Shown piece by piece: positions 9,684 to 19,041 of a DNA stretch of 64,000 bases (the stretch's first letter is position 1; each line of letters begins with the position of its first letter). The stretch is from JAOUEA01 sp963797635 (GTDB lineage Bacteria; Actinomycetota; UBA4738; HRBIN12). Below the pieces are notes generated by a model. It had not been told where the DNA came from and made no database searches. It saw only the letters and a list, made by a program, of their open reading frames with translations. The stretch spans positions 124,001 to 188,000 of the forward strand of contig CAWCPZ010000007.1 in assembly GCA_963797635.1 (NCBI GenBank), read 5' to 3'. Both the position numbers and the translations under genes were made by a program.

Positions 9684-10884
9684 ATGACCAGAACGCACCC
9701 TTCCTTCCCCATCGCGTTCCGAGTCGTGGCGATCTTCTTCGCGCTCGCGGCTGTGCTCGGCGTGGCTGCGATCCCCGGCGCCGCAACCCCCAAGGACGAC
9801 CTGGAAGCCGCGAAGAAGGAACGCCAGGAGATCCAGGACCGCGTGGAAGCGGCGCGCGCCGAATACGACGTGATCAGCGCCGACCTGGCGGTCAAGTCCG
9901 CCGAGGTCGAAGAGGCGGAGGCGCGCCTCGAGGACATCACGGCCAACCTCCTCACCACGAAGGCACAGCTCGACGACGCCACCGAGAAGCTCGAGCACGT
10001 GCAGTCCCGCCTCGACGATCGCGCCGCTGAGGCGTTCATGGCGGGTCCGGGCACCAGCGTCGAGTTCCTCCTGGGCTCCACCACGCTGTCCGATCTGTCC
10101 GACCGCATCGAGTTCGTGGGCGCGCTCGCCCAGAGCGACGAAGAGCTCGCCCAGAGCGTGCGCAACACCCAGAACGAACTCGAGGCGGCACAGGCCACCC
10201 TGGAGGTCCTCCAGTCGAAGGCTCGCCGCGAGGAGGCCGCCGCGTCCGAGGCGCGTGACGAGGTCCTCGCGCAGTTCCAACGAGCAGCAGGACCTGCTCG
10301 CGCAGATCGAGGCCGACCTCAACCGGGCCGAGCAGCTCGTCAGCAAGAAGCAGAAGTCCTTCAAGGCCTGGCTGAAGGCCCAGCAGGCGACCGGCTACGG
10401 CGGCGGCCACAGCTCCGTGCCGATGCCTGCGGGCTGGGAGGACGTCCTGGAGCGGTGCCCGGTCGACGGGCCGCGGACGTTCGGTGACGGGTTCGGGGCG
10501 CCGCGCTACGCCGGTGGCTACCACCTGCACAAGGGCGTGGACATGCTGTCGCCGAGCGGCACGCCGATCGTGGCGCCGTTCGACGGCTACGCGCGGTCGG
10601 ACTACAACTCGCTGGGCGGCAACGTGGTGTTCGTCGAAGGGCGGTACGGCACGGTCTACAACGCGCACCTGTCGGCGTTCTCGTCGAACTCCAACGGCCC
10701 GGTGCAGGCCGGCGACGTGATCGGCTACGTGGGCGACACCGGCGATGCCACCGGCATCCCGCACGACCATTTCGAGTTCCACCCGAACGTGATGCCGCCC
10801 AGCTGGCCCTCGAGCTACTACGGCTACTCGATCATCGAGGACGCGATCAACCCGTATCCGTTGCTCGTGGCCGCCTGCGGCTGA
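9684..10884 (+). CDS. secreted M23-family murein hydrolase with N-terminal coiled coil (one frameshift)
   Basis: About 400 residues after removing one base near 10275. A hydrophobic signal segment (AFRVVAIFFALAAVLGVAA) is followed by a long heptad-rich coiled coil (~35-230) of the EnvC/PcsB type and a C-terminal LytM/M23 domain. Zinc ligands can be read in YHLHKGVDML (HxxxD) and in the HxH of HDHFEFHP, so the peptidase is probably catalytic. It should cleave peptidoglycan cross-bridges or activate amidases during division. The ATG at 9684 places the signal peptide correctly; an in-frame ATG at 9666 would add six residues. Confidence 0.85.
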
Positions 10885-10900
10885 CCCCGACGCCCCTGGC

Positions 10901-11654
10901 TCAGGCTCGTCGGCTCCGGAGCAACAGACCGATGCCGATGAGCATCGCGCACCCCGCCAGGACCAGCAGCACGATCGCGAGGGTGGTCCGTCCCGACTCC
11001 GATCGTAGCCGACGGCGAGGCGCCGAGCACCCCGGCCACCGTCACGGTGCCGAACCCGGGAACGTTGGCTTCGGACTGCTGCTGAGCGGTCGAATCCGAG
11101 CTGTCGAGCGTCTGCCACGTCTGTCCGTCGGGGCTGAAGAGCATCTCGTGGCTGTTCGAGTGCAGCGTGGCGGTCGCGGGATAGACCAGGATCACGTCGA
11201 GCGGTTCCTCCACCTCGGTGATCTCCTTGCCCGACGGTTGGTAGGTGGCGGTGATCGCGTAGGCGTTGCCGAACACCGTGAGGTCGTTGCCCGGCGGCGG
11301 CAGGGTGGCCGGATCCAGCGGCACGACGCTCAGGTCGACCGAGCGTTGCCCCGGTGCGGCGGCGATCGATCCCTCGGCCACGATCACCGTGACCTGGTTG
11401 TCGGACGTGAACACCACCTTGCTCTTGACCCCGTCCTTGCCGAGCTGGAGCGGGAAGGTGCCCGACGTGGGCTGTTGGTTCGTCGACTCGAGTTCCGGGG
11501 GCGGTGCGACCCATCGGTAGTTCACCGGCGCGAGGCCGTCCAGGAGTGGGCCGCGCGCCAGCGGGGAGATCGACCCCGACAGCGCCGCGAGTGCCGCGTA
11601 CAGGCCCGCGATCACCAGGCCGGCCCCCAGCGCGCGGACGTGCCGGCGGGTCAC
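10901..11654 (-). CDS. membrane-anchored extracytoplasmic protein of unknown function (one frameshift)
   Basis: About 250 residues. One N-terminal membrane span (ALGAGLVIAGLYAALAAL), an extracytoplasmic beta-rich region and a C-terminal span (IVLLVLAGCAMLIGIGLLL) followed by RSRRA. The exported part contains ITATYQPSGKEITEVEEPLD and a HSNSHEML segment. One extra base near 11000 hides the second span. The GTG start overlaps the stop of the solute-binding protein gene (11651-11654), making this the last gene of the translationally coupled copper-type operon. I do not recognise a named family. Confidence 0.65.
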
Positions 11655-12910
11655 CAGGCGCCCACGGTGGTGGGGTCCATGGCGTCGGTCGCGAACGCCT
11701 TCGGCCAGATCACCGCGGCCTCGCCGGGTCGCACCCACTCCCAGATCACGCTCGCCGCCGCCAGGTTGTCCCCGGCTTGGGCGGTGCCCCGGGCGCCGAA
11801 CCGCAAGGCCGCTCCCGTTCGGCAGCGAGCCCGCTGGGATGTCCGAGGTGCGCGCCGCCTCAGCGACATCGGCAGCCGACATCGAGGTCGCCCGCGGCAA
11901 CACGTCGGTGAACAACGCCCACGCCGCCGAGAACCCCGCGAGCGCCGCGGGGCTCATGTCCTCGTCCCAGCGTTCGCGGTAGGCGTCGTTGGCCCGCTCG
12001 CAGGAGGGCCGCGCCGTCGGGCAGGAGACCCGATGGATCGATCGAGGTGGCGGACGGCTTGTCGGAGGCGTAGACGCCGACCGCGTCCTTGCCCAGGGTC
12101 GCCCCGAACGCCGGCATGCAATAGCTGGAGGACGTTCCGATGTTCGCCACCAGGGGCACGTGCTGGCGCACGAGCTGGCGTCGCAGCGCGATCGCATCGT
12201 CGAGGTAGGCCGAGACGAACAAGACGTCGGGCTTGGCGGCCGCCACCTTCCGCACGAGCGCTCGCATGTCCACCGTTCGGAAGTCGTACGCGAAGTGCCC
12301 GACATCGGTGAGGCCGCGGCGCTCGATCGCGGCGAAGGCGCCCTCGGCGACGCTGCGACCGTAGACGTCGTCGACGTAGGTCACGGCGTAGCGCAGGTTC
12401 TCGCCGTGCGGGACCCCGGGCGCGATCTGGTCGGCGACGTAGTCGATCGCGGCGCTGCCCAGCACCCCGCCGGTGGGCGGCACCCGGAAGGTGAGGCCGC
12501 CCTGATCGGACTCGGGGCCGAGCATCCCCACCGCGCCGGTCTCCCAGAAGAACATCCCGCGGTCGGCCGCCGTCGCCGAGGCGGGCGCCGAGATCGTGCT
12601 GCCGTAGCTCCCCAACACCAGGTCGATGCCTTCGGTATCGAGTTCGGCGACGGCGCCCGGGCGCCGCGTCGGCGGTACCGACATCCAGGGAGCGGACCTC
12701 GATCGCGCGACCGTCCACCCCACCGTCGTCGTCGGCGAGGTCGGCGGCCAGCATCACGCCACGATGCTCATCGATGCCTCCCGGGCCCTGGGTTCCCGAC
12801 AGGGGATAGATCGCGCCGATCACGATCGGATCGTCGTCGGCCGTGCCCGACCCGGTGGTGCACGCGGCGGCCAGGAGCGCGAACCCGAGCACGGCGGCCA
12901 GCCGTTTCAT
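11651..12910 (-). CDS. branched-chain-amino-acid-type ABC solute-binding lipoprotein, orphan (three frameshifts)
   Basis: The N-terminus MKRLAAVLGFALLAAACTTG carries a lipobox, so it is a lipoprotein. The body is a periplasmic-binding type I (LivJ/Leu-Ile-Val) protein: PIVIGAIYPLSGTQGPGG, then YAVTYVDDVYGRSVAEGAF and ADLADDDGGVDG. The frame shifts near 12670, 11995 and 11830; total length is 420 codons, so three single-base insertions restore a full-length protein. No permease or ATPase gene is nearby. Start overlaps the CPBP protease stop (ATGA) and the end overlaps the next gene. Ligand unknown; in this operon it may be a sensor or scavenger rather than a nutrient importer. Confidence 0.75.
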
Positions 12911-13485
12911 CGCATCACCGTGGCCAGGACATTGGCCGCCGCGTGCGTGACGGCGGGCACGGTCCAGGTCCCCGTGGCCCAGCGCTGCCAGCCCAGCAGC
13001 AGGCCGGCGCCCAGGTCGACCGGCAGCACCGCCGTGCCGTACAGCGGCACGTGCACCACGGCGAACAGGACCGCCGAGCCGATGATCGCCACGGGCACGC
13101 CCCAGCGCGCGAGCCACCCGTAGGCCACCCTCCGGAACAGCGCCTCCTCGGCCACCGCGGCCAGCACCGACAGGGGCAGGGCCCATGCCGCGAACGGCAT
13201 CCTGACCACCGGGCCGGACACGAGCGCTGCAAGCCCGACCGCGCCCAGGCCGATCAGCGTGCCGGCCCACGGCGACAGTCCGGGCCGGTCGCGGTCGGGT
13301 GCGATCGGCACCAGGAGGCATCCAGCCAGCAACGCCGTGTACACCGCACCCAGCGCGAGCACCCGGCTCGACCCGGTCAACGCGACGAGCTGCGGACGAA
13401 CGAGCATCGCGGCGAGGCCGGCCACCACCAGGATCCATGCGGCGGGCGCGGTCCGATCCACCGCGCGCGTCGGTGCGCGGCTCAT
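12907..13485 (-). CDS. CPBP-family intramembrane metalloprotease
   Basis: Intact 192-residue polytopic protein with the CAAX-protease/bacteriocin-processing motifs: EEALFRR (EExxxxR), HVPLYG and HAAANV, which supply the glutamates and histidines of the zinc site. The ATG at 13485 overlaps the upstream lipoprotein stop (ATGA) and its own stop overlaps the next start, so it is translationally embedded in the operon. Family members cleave or process membrane peptides or protect against peptides; the partner here is unknown. Confidence 0.85.
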   Translation of the reverse strand: MSRAPTRAVDRTAPAAWILVVAGLAAMLVRPQLVALTGSSRVLALGAVYTALLAGCLLVPIAPDRDRPGLSPWAGTLIGLGAVGLAALVSGPVVRMPFAAWALPLSVLAAVAEEALFRRVAYGWLARWGVPVAIIGSAVLFAVVHVPLYGTAVLPVDLGAGLLLGWQRWATGTWTVPAVTHAAANVLATVMR

Positions 13486-13920
13486 GCCTTCACCTCGAAC
13501 GAGGTCTTCGCGAGCACCCGCGGATCGAACGGCGCGTGATCGTTGGCGACGAATTCCACTTGCAGGATGTGCGTCCCGGGGGTGAGGTCGGTGAGCGTGG
13601 TGTCGGTCGAGGCCGTCATCGTCACCAGATGGTCGTCGACGATCACGTGCAGGTGGCCCTGATCGGGCTGCAGATCGGTGCTGGTCTGCTGCACGATCTC
13701 GCCGCCGGTGAGCTTGACCTTCAGCTCGGTGGTCGAGCCGCGAACCACCTCGTCCTGCTTCGGGCTCACGATCGCGATGGTGGCGGTGCTCGAGGGTCGG
13801 TCCGCGGCGGGAGAGACGGCAGGTGGCGCCGGAGCCATCCGGGGGAGCGGGGTCGGAGGTGCAGGCCGCCAACAGCGCGGCGGCCATCACCAGGCCCACG
13901 ATCGCCGTGCGTCCTCGCAT
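13482..13920 (-). CDS. lipoprotein with conserved His-containing domain (one frameshift; paralogue of 15921-16490)
   Basis: Signal sequence IVGLVMAAALLAACTSD gives a lipidated cysteine; one extra base near 13830 then interrupts a low-complexity linker. The C-terminal ~100-residue domain shares with the protein at 15921-16490 the pattern STDL-PD-GH-H...D, G-H-L, EFVA-DH-PF-PRV. The repeated histidines (GHLH, GTHIL, NDH) suggest metal, plausibly copper, binding outside the membrane. The domain resembles DUF4399-type proteins but I cannot confirm that. It lies ten bases after the CopC-CopD gene and overlaps the CPBP gene. Confidence 0.65.
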
Positions 13921-13930
13921 GGCCGACACC

Positions 13931-15924
13931 CTACGCATCGGCGATGTCCTGCGTGAACCAGCCCTGCAGGACCGACCCGTCCTTGGCCGACGCGATGACG
14001 TCGATCCGGTAGGACCCGGCGTCGAGATCGGCGGGCGCCGAGAAGTGTCCTTTCGAGAGTCGGTCGACGGGGAGCGCCCGTGGGTCCCCGCCGTCGGGCG
14101 TGAGCACGACGACCAGATCGGACAACGGGAGTTCATCGCCTTGGGCGTCGAAGGCCGTGACATGGACGTCGTTGGCTCCAGCCGTTCCTGGATCGAGGTA
14201 GCACTGGAACTGCAGCCCTCCGGCCAAGGTCAGGGTCACGATGTCGGGCAGGCCTTCCTGCGACACCACGCTGACCTGTTGACCGCCCGGGGGTCGGGTG
14301 GTGAGCACCAACGGGACCTCGGTGGTGCTGGAGCCGGACTGCACCTGCGCGGTGACGTTCCAGACGCCGGCGAGCGAGAGCTGCGCGCCACTGCCGGTCC
14401 ACGCCCCCGAACCCGTCTGCACGAGGTCCAGCTCGCTCGTGGCGACCTGCGCCCGTCCCACGGGCTCGAAGCGGAGCCGAACACCGGTGGCGACGACCGG
14501 CTCGCCGGTGTCGTAGTCGGTCACGTCGGCGCTGAAGTCGTTCGGCCCGGCCAGCCCCGGCGTGGCGGTGAGCGCGACCCGCGTGGTGGTGGCGAAGTCG
14601 CTCCCGGACGCCGAGATCGACGCGGGAGCGGAGGGTGTCTGCGGTCCTGCGGGCTCGGGGTTCAGTCCGGTCAACAGGCCGGTGGTGACGACGATCACGA
14701 GGGCGCCCGCCGCCTCGGCGGTCATCACGCGAGAGAGCAGCCGGTCGCCGTCGGCGAGGCGCGGGATCGAGCGCAGTCGGTTCCAGGTGCCGAGGGCGAT
14801 GACGACCACGACCACCGACACCTTCACGATCAGCGTGGTGCCGTAGGAGCTGTCGGTGAGCCTCGACCAGACCGAGCCCAGTCCTCCCTCTTCGTTCACG
14901 GCGCGGAAGAGCCCGGTGGCCACCACGACGAGGACCGCCCAGCCGGCCGCGGAGGAGAACCGCCGGACCTCGTCGATCGGCGCGGGTGCCTCGGTCCGGC
15001 GGCGGGCCCGCAGGAGCACCAGGATGGGCACGAAGCCGCCGATCCACACGCCCGCCGCGACCATGTGCAGGGTCTGGATGGCCTCCTGGATCCAGGCCGG
15101 CGAGGCCGCCGCTGCGTGCCCACCGGCGGCTCGGGCCGCCGCCGTGACGATGCCGGCCAGCGCCCAGCAGGACGAACCCCCAACGGGCCGGCGAGCTCGC
15201 GACCGTGATCGCCCCGACGAAGACCACCAGCGCGGCGCCCAGGAGCCACACGTACGCTCGTCCGGTGTCGGACGACAGGAGATCGCCCAGCGAGACGCCG
15301 AGCGAAGACCGTTCGGCGAACAGCATCACGATCGCTCCGGCCGCGGCGAAGCAACCGGCGATCAGCGCGATCGAGCGTCGGCCCGGCATGCCCGGGACCG
15401 ATCGTCCACAGGCCGGCGAGCGCGAGGCCGATCGAGAGCAGGATGCCGACGTACAGCATCGCCTTGCCGATCACCGAGGCCGCCGAGGGCGTCGGGGTCG
15501 AGGACTGCTGGGTCTGCGCCGGGCCCACCGAAGCGGGGTCCACGCCGACCCCGAACGCGAAGGAGCCGGCCGACGCATGGCCGTCGGCGGAAGAGACCAC
15601 CGTCCACGACACCGTGTAGACGCCGTCGGGCAGGTCGGCCGGGAGCGGCACCGCGAGCGACCGAGGGGCGCCGCCCTCGACGGCCGGTCCGGACTGCATC
15701 TCCTGACCGCCGGCGTTGAGCACCGTGATCGCCGAGAACGCCAGGTCCGGCGGTTCGGTGAAGGAGATGGTCACCTGGGCGGGGGCCTGGTCGAGCACGG
15801 CGCCGGCCGCCGGGTCGGAGGTCTCGAGTTCGGCGTGGGCGGCCGCCGGGCCGGCCAGCAGGGCGACCGGCAGGACGCCGAGGACCAGCAGCACGATCGA
15901 ACGCCGGATCCACGCGCGGTTCAT
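13931..15924 (-). CDS. CopC-CopD fusion copper protein with extra C-terminal exported domain (two frameshifts)
   Basis: About 664 residues. Signal peptide ending AGPAAAHAELETSDPAAG, which places a mature N-terminal His as in CopC copper sites; the CopC sandwich ends WTVVSSADGHASAGSF. It is followed by a multi-span CopD membrane domain (AGVWIGGFVPILVLL, TLIVKVSVVVVVIALG) and a C-terminal beta-rich exported domain of ~190 residues that may resemble YtkA/FixH. Frame shifts lie near 15395 and 15170, each one extra base. The start overlaps the preceding stop (ATGA, 15921-15924). Likely imports or handles copper across the membrane. Confidence 0.82.
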
Positions 15925-16490
15925 GGCCCCTCCGTCGTGAAGTGCACCGTGGTGGTGACCCGGGGCGAGAACGGGCCGTGGTCTGCCGCGACGAACTCGG
16001 CTTCCAGCGCGTGGTCGCCCGCCGCCAGCGTCGTCAGGTCCACCTCCTGCACCAGACCGTAGGTCATCGAGATCAGCTTGCCGTCGAGCCTGAGATGCAC
16101 ATGACCGGTGTCGGGGGTGAGGTCGGTGCTGGCCGCCTCGACGATGCGTCCACCCTCGAGCGTGAGCACCACCTCCAGGCGGTCGCCGTCCTCGACCGCA
16201 CCGTTCTCCGGCTCGTCGAACGACAACGTCGCCGTGGACGCGGGCCGGGGTCCGCTGGGCGAGGACGGCAGCGCGACCGGGCTGTTGGCTGGGAACAGCA
16301 TGCGAGGCACGATCGCCGCACTGATCGCCAGCGCGATCCCCACGCCGAGCAACGCCACCGCGCCGCCGGTGGGCAGGCGTGGGAAGCCCCGGCCCTTCAG
16401 CCGGGACCACCCGATCCACCCCACCCACAGGCCGGCGAACAGCAGGACGACGGACAGCGATTCGTCGGCCGCGCCTGCGTGAGCGAGCAT
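15921..16490 (-). CDS. membrane-anchored His-rich-domain protein (paralogue of 13482-13920)
   Basis: Intact 189 residues. Two hydrophobic segments (SVVLLFAGLWVGWIGW and AVALLGVGIALAISAAI) precede an exported domain with STDLTPDTGHVHLRLDGKL, AGDHALEAEFVAADHGPF. This matches the lipoprotein 2 kb downstream position by position, including the GH-H and DH histidines, so the operon holds two differently anchored copies of one domain. The stop overlaps the CopC-CopD start. A copper chaperone or sensor role is inferred from context only. Confidence 0.7.
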   Translation of the reverse strand: MLAHAGAADESLSVVLLFAGLWVGWIGWSRLKGRGFPRLPTGGAVALLGVGIALAISAAIVPRMLFPANSPVALPSSPSGPRPASTATLSFDEPENGAVEDGDRLEVVLTLEGGRIVEAASTDLTPDTGHVHLRLDGKLISMTYGLVQEVDLTTLAAGDHALEAEFVAADHGPFSPRVTTTVHFTTEGP

Positions 16491-16498
16491 CGTGGTGG

Positions 16499-17188
16499 CT
16501 ACCCGTGCTTCCGAGCGACCGCCAGGGCAGCGATCGCGGCGATGATGCCGAGCGCGCCCAGGACCACGCCGATCAACCCCACCGTCTTGGCGCTGGAGGC
16601 GGCATCTTCGGCGCTGGCCGCCGCAGCCGTCGCCGCATCGATCGCGTCGGCCGACCTGGTCGATTCCTGGTCGATCCGGGAGGCGAGCTCCTCGTTCGTG
16701 GGCGCGTCGACCGGCGGGAAGGCCGCGTTGTTCAGCGACTCCACCGACGAGAACGTCTTCGGGCTCGAGGTCATCTCCTCGTCGACCTTCTCGCCGTCGA
16801 CCGTGCCGGTGAAGTGGAACGTGTAGTCGCCGGCCTGGGACGGCACGAAGTTGGCCCGGTACTCGCCGGGTTCACCGAACTCCAACTGGCCGTCCTCGTA
16901 GAAGAACCACGGTTCCATGTCCATGGGCTCGGAGGTCTGGTCGCCGAACGTCACCTCCACGGTGACGTCGCCGGTCTTGAGGTCGGTGACGGGATGGCCG
17001 TCGTGCACCAGCAGGAGCTGCACGGCGTTGGGCTGGCCGGTGTACGCGGGTTCGGTCGCGAACCCGATCTCCATCTCCAGATCGCCTTGGGACGCGTGGC
17101 CGTGCGCGAGCGCGGCGCCGGCCGGGATGAGGACGAGCATCGCGACGGCGGCGCAGAGCGCCGCCAGCCGGAACGTGGAACGTCGCAT
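16499..17188 (-). CDS. exported protein with C-terminal membrane anchor, first gene of the copper-type operon
   Basis: Intact 229 residues: signal peptide (LAALCAAVAMLVLIPAGAALA) followed at once by HGHASQ, a beta-rich domain containing EPWFFYEDGQLEFGEPGEYR and GDYTFHFTGTVDG, an Ala/Ser-rich helical stalk and a C-terminal span (VGLIGVVLGALGIIAAIAAL). The domain looks like the YtkA/FixH type found with copper genes. The ATG at 17188 has a good ribosome site (GAAGGGAGAT). It is followed nine bases later by the next gene. Function not known; the HGH start of the mature protein could bind metal. Confidence 0.7.
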   Translation of the reverse strand: MRRSTFRLAALCAAVAMLVLIPAGAALAHGHASQGDLEMEIGFATEPAYTGQPNAVQLLLVHDGHPVTDLKTGDVTVEVTFGDQTSEPMDMEPWFFYEDGQLEFGEPGEYRANFVPSQAGDYTFHFTGTVDGEKVDEEMTSSPKTFSSVESLNNAAFPPVDAPTNEELASRIDQESTRSADAIDAATAAAASAEDAASSAKTVGLIGVVLGALGIIAAIAALAVARKHG

Positions 17189-17254
17189 GAAGGATCTCCC
17201 TTCGTCGTGATGGAGCCCTCCCCGATCCGATGGACCGGCGAGGACGGCTTCAGC

Positions 17255-17824
17255 TCACGACGGCAGGGGCGGAGCCCGGGAGGAGCGGCGCTGGAGCCAC
17301 AACCCTGGGGGCGGGGCGAACACGGCGGGCGCGAGGATCCGCTCGGCACGAGGAAGGATGGCGGGCAGCGACCTCGCGAGCGAACCGGCGACGTCGGCCG
17401 CGCGCAACACCAGGCGCAGCAGCCATGCTCCGGCGAGGGCCACGACGGCCTGAGCCGCCACACCGACGGGCAGGATCGTGGTGAGATCGTGCATCGGGGC
17501 CCCGGCGCCCAGGCGTTCGAGGACCTCCATGGCCACGAAGGCCGAGATCTGGACGGCGGCGAGCCGGCCCGCGACGGCGATGAACGGCGCCCCGGGTTCC
17601 CTCCGGGTGAGGCGTCCGAGGAAGACGATCGCCAGCGACACCGCGGCGGTGACGGCGGCCAGGCGCCCCGCGGTGGTGAGGTACCCGTGGCCGGTGGCCT
17701 GCAGCACCTGGTCCCGGGCGTGCGACGGGACGTCGAGCAGGTAGGTGAGCCAGTGACCCAGCAGCAGCCCGGCAGCGGCCACGCCGAGGATCACCCCGGT
17801 GCGCCGCGCGTTCCCGTCGTGCAT
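17255..17824 (-). CDS. polytopic membrane protein of unknown function
   Basis: About 189 residues with five or so hydrophobic spans (TGVILGVAAAGLLLGHWLTY, AAVTAAVSLAIVFLG, AVAGRLAAVQISAFVAMEVL, GVAAQAVVALAGAWLL) and a basic tail. I placed the start at the ATG at 17824, which lies eight bases after TACAAT on the minus strand; a GTG at 17830 is also in frame but too close to that box. Separated by 66 bp from the copper-type operon and in the same direction, so it may be functionally linked. No family recognised. Confidence 0.6.
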   Translation of the reverse strand: MHDGNARRTGVILGVAAAGLLLGHWLTYLLDVPSHARDQVLQATGHGYLTTAGRLAAVTAAVSLAIVFLGRLTRREPGAPFIAVAGRLAAVQISAFVAMEVLERLGAGAPMHDLTTILPVGVAAQAVVALAGAWLLRLVLRAADVAGSLARSLPAILPRAERILAPAVFAPPPGLWLQRRSSRAPPLPS

Positions 17825-17832
17825 GGCCACGA

Positions 17833-17842
17833 TTGTAGGCTG
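17833..17842. promoter_or_regulatory. overlapping divergent -10 boxes
   Basis: The minus strand reads TACAAT (17838-17833), eight bases before the ATG at 17824. The plus strand reads TAGGCT at 17837-17842, 46 bases before the GTG at 17888, whose mRNA would carry a ribosome site. The two boxes overlap by two bases, so the divergent promoters would compete for polymerase. Confidence 0.4.
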
Positions 17843-17887
17843 GGCGCTGACATCACCGGCAAGTCATCGGAGACAGGGAAGAGGACC

Positions 17888-18745
17888 GTGGAACCGGGGG
17901 ACGTTCGGACCATAGGGGTCGTGGGCTGCGGGCTGATGGGCTCGGGCATCGTGGAGATCGCCGCGCGTGTGGGCATCGACGTCATCTTCGTCGAACCGAC
18001 CGAGGACCTGGTCGCGGCCGGGCGCGCTCGGATCGAGGGATCCACCGCCAAGGCCGTCGAACGCGACAAGCTCACGCCGGACGATCGCGACGCGCTGCTG
18101 GCCCGTGTCCGGGGGGTGACCGACCTGGCGGCCTTCGCCGACGTCGACCTCGTGATCGAGGCGGCGACCGAGGACCCCTCGATCAAGCTCGACACGTTCC
18201 GAACGCTCGACGGGATCGTCCGACCCGAGGTCGTGCTCGGCTCGAACACGTCGTCGATCCCGATCGCGACGCTGGGCGCGGCGACCGGCCGTCCCGACCG
18301 CGTGATCGGCATCCACTTCTTCAATCCTCCGCCGGTGATGAAGCTGGTGGAGCTGACGCCGTCGCTGTCGACCAGCCCGGAGACCGTCACGTTCGCGCGC
18401 GGGTTCGGTGAGCGGCTGGGCAAGACCGTGGTGATCGCCAAGGACCACGCCGGCTTCATCGTGAACCGGCTGGTGATCCCGTACGTGTGTGCGGCGATCC
18501 GCCTCTACGACGAGGGGTTCGCCACCCGCGAGGACATCGACGTCTCGATGACCCTGGGGATGAACCATCCGATGGGTCCGTTGAAGCTGGCCGATTTCAT
18601 CGGGCTCGACACCGTGTTGCAGATCGCCGAGGTGCTCCATGCGGAGTTCCGCGACCCGATGTATGCGCCCCCGCCTCGGTTGCAACGGATGGTGGACGCC
18701 GGGCACCTCGGCCGCAAGAGCGGTCGCGGCTTCTACGAGTACTGA
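17888..18745 (+). CDS. 3-hydroxybutyryl-CoA (3-hydroxyacyl-CoA) dehydrogenase
   Basis: Intact 285-residue NAD(P)-dependent dehydrogenase interconverting acetoacetyl-CoA and 3-hydroxybutyryl-CoA. The Rossmann motif is GVVGCGLMGSGI (G13, G15, G18). The catalytic region shows SNTSSIPI, GIHFFNPPPVMKLVE and AGFIVNRL; the C-terminal dimer domain has NHPMGPLKLADFIGLD and ends GRKSGRGFYEY. The GTG at 17888 follows AGGGAAGAGG. With thiolase (36864), ccr (32742) and the carboxylases it would feed an ethylmalonyl-CoA route or fatty-acid oxidation. Confidence 0.92.
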   Translation: MEPGDVRTIGVVGCGLMGSGIVEIAARVGIDVIFVEPTEDLVAAGRARIEGSTAKAVERDKLTPDDRDALLARVRGVTDLAAFADVDLVIEAATEDPSIKLDTFRTLDGIVRPEVVLGSNTSSIPIATLGAATGRPDRVIGIHFFNPPPVMKLVELTPSLSTSPETVTFARGFGERLGKTVVIAKDHAGFIVNRLVIPYVCAAIRLYDEGFATREDIDVSMTLGMNHPMGPLKLADFIGLDTVLQIAEVLHAEFRDPMYAPPPRLQRMVDAGHLGRKSGRGFYEY

Positions 18746-18763
18746 GCAACCCGGCTGGCACCG

Positions 18764-18805
18764 GTGTCGGCAAGCTGACACCTCGCGGTGTCCGCTGGCT
18801 GACAG
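18764..18805. promoter_or_regulatory. tandem palindromes TGTC-N8-GACA, putative Crp/Fnr-type operators
   Basis: Two copies: TGTCGGCAAGCTGACA (18765-18780) and TGTCCGCTGGCTGACA (18789-18804), starts 24 bp apart. They lie in the 296-bp gap after the dehydrogenase and before the cyclic-nucleotide-domain pair. A second tandem pair with the same core is at 22727-22767. The core resembles what I recall of the CooA site (TGTCA-N6-CGACA). The first copy could also fold as a hairpin (GGTGTC/GACACC). Confidence 0.5.
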
Positions 18806-18881
18806 CCTCCGGCGGGCCCGGGCACGACGATGCCGCCAGGCACGCGGGATCTGGACCCCCTGAACCCTCGGCCATCGGAGT

Positions 18882-18912
18882 CCCCGGGGCCCTCGCGGGC
18901 GAGGCCCCGGGG
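18882..18912 (+). terminator. GC-rich hairpin, probable terminator of the dehydrogenase gene
   Basis: CCCCGGGGCC (18882-18891) pairs with GGCCCCGGGG (18903-18912), the inner CTCGC/GCGAG continues the stem around a GG loop with one bulge, and TCTTCGTCT follows. A strong stem but a poor U-tract. It sits between the dehydrogenase stop and the promoter of 19042. Apart from this, the palindromes at 18764 and the -10 box at 18991, nothing else is seen in 18746-19041. Confidence 0.55.
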
Positions 18913-18990
18913 TCTTCGTCTCCCCGTCGCGCCGGCCTGGTTCACCCGTTGGTCCGTTCCAGCCGGTTCCCGATGCCCGGGGTCCCGGGC

Positions 18991-18996
18991 TATGCT
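18991..18996 (+). promoter_or_regulatory. -10 box TATGCT upstream of the cyclic-nucleotide-domain genes
   Basis: TATGCT lies 45 bases before the ATG at 19042. The leader carries a good AGGGAGG ribosome site, so unlike many genes here this one is not leaderless. No clear -35 hexamer. Confidence 0.35.
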
Positions 18997-19041
18997 GCCG
19001 ACACGACCGCGACGACCGAGCGATCCACGCAGGGAGGCTCC

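Noticed and set aside
11651..12910. Complete branched-chain amino acid ABC importer
   Set aside because: Only the binding protein is present; no permease or ATPase genes are encoded nearby.
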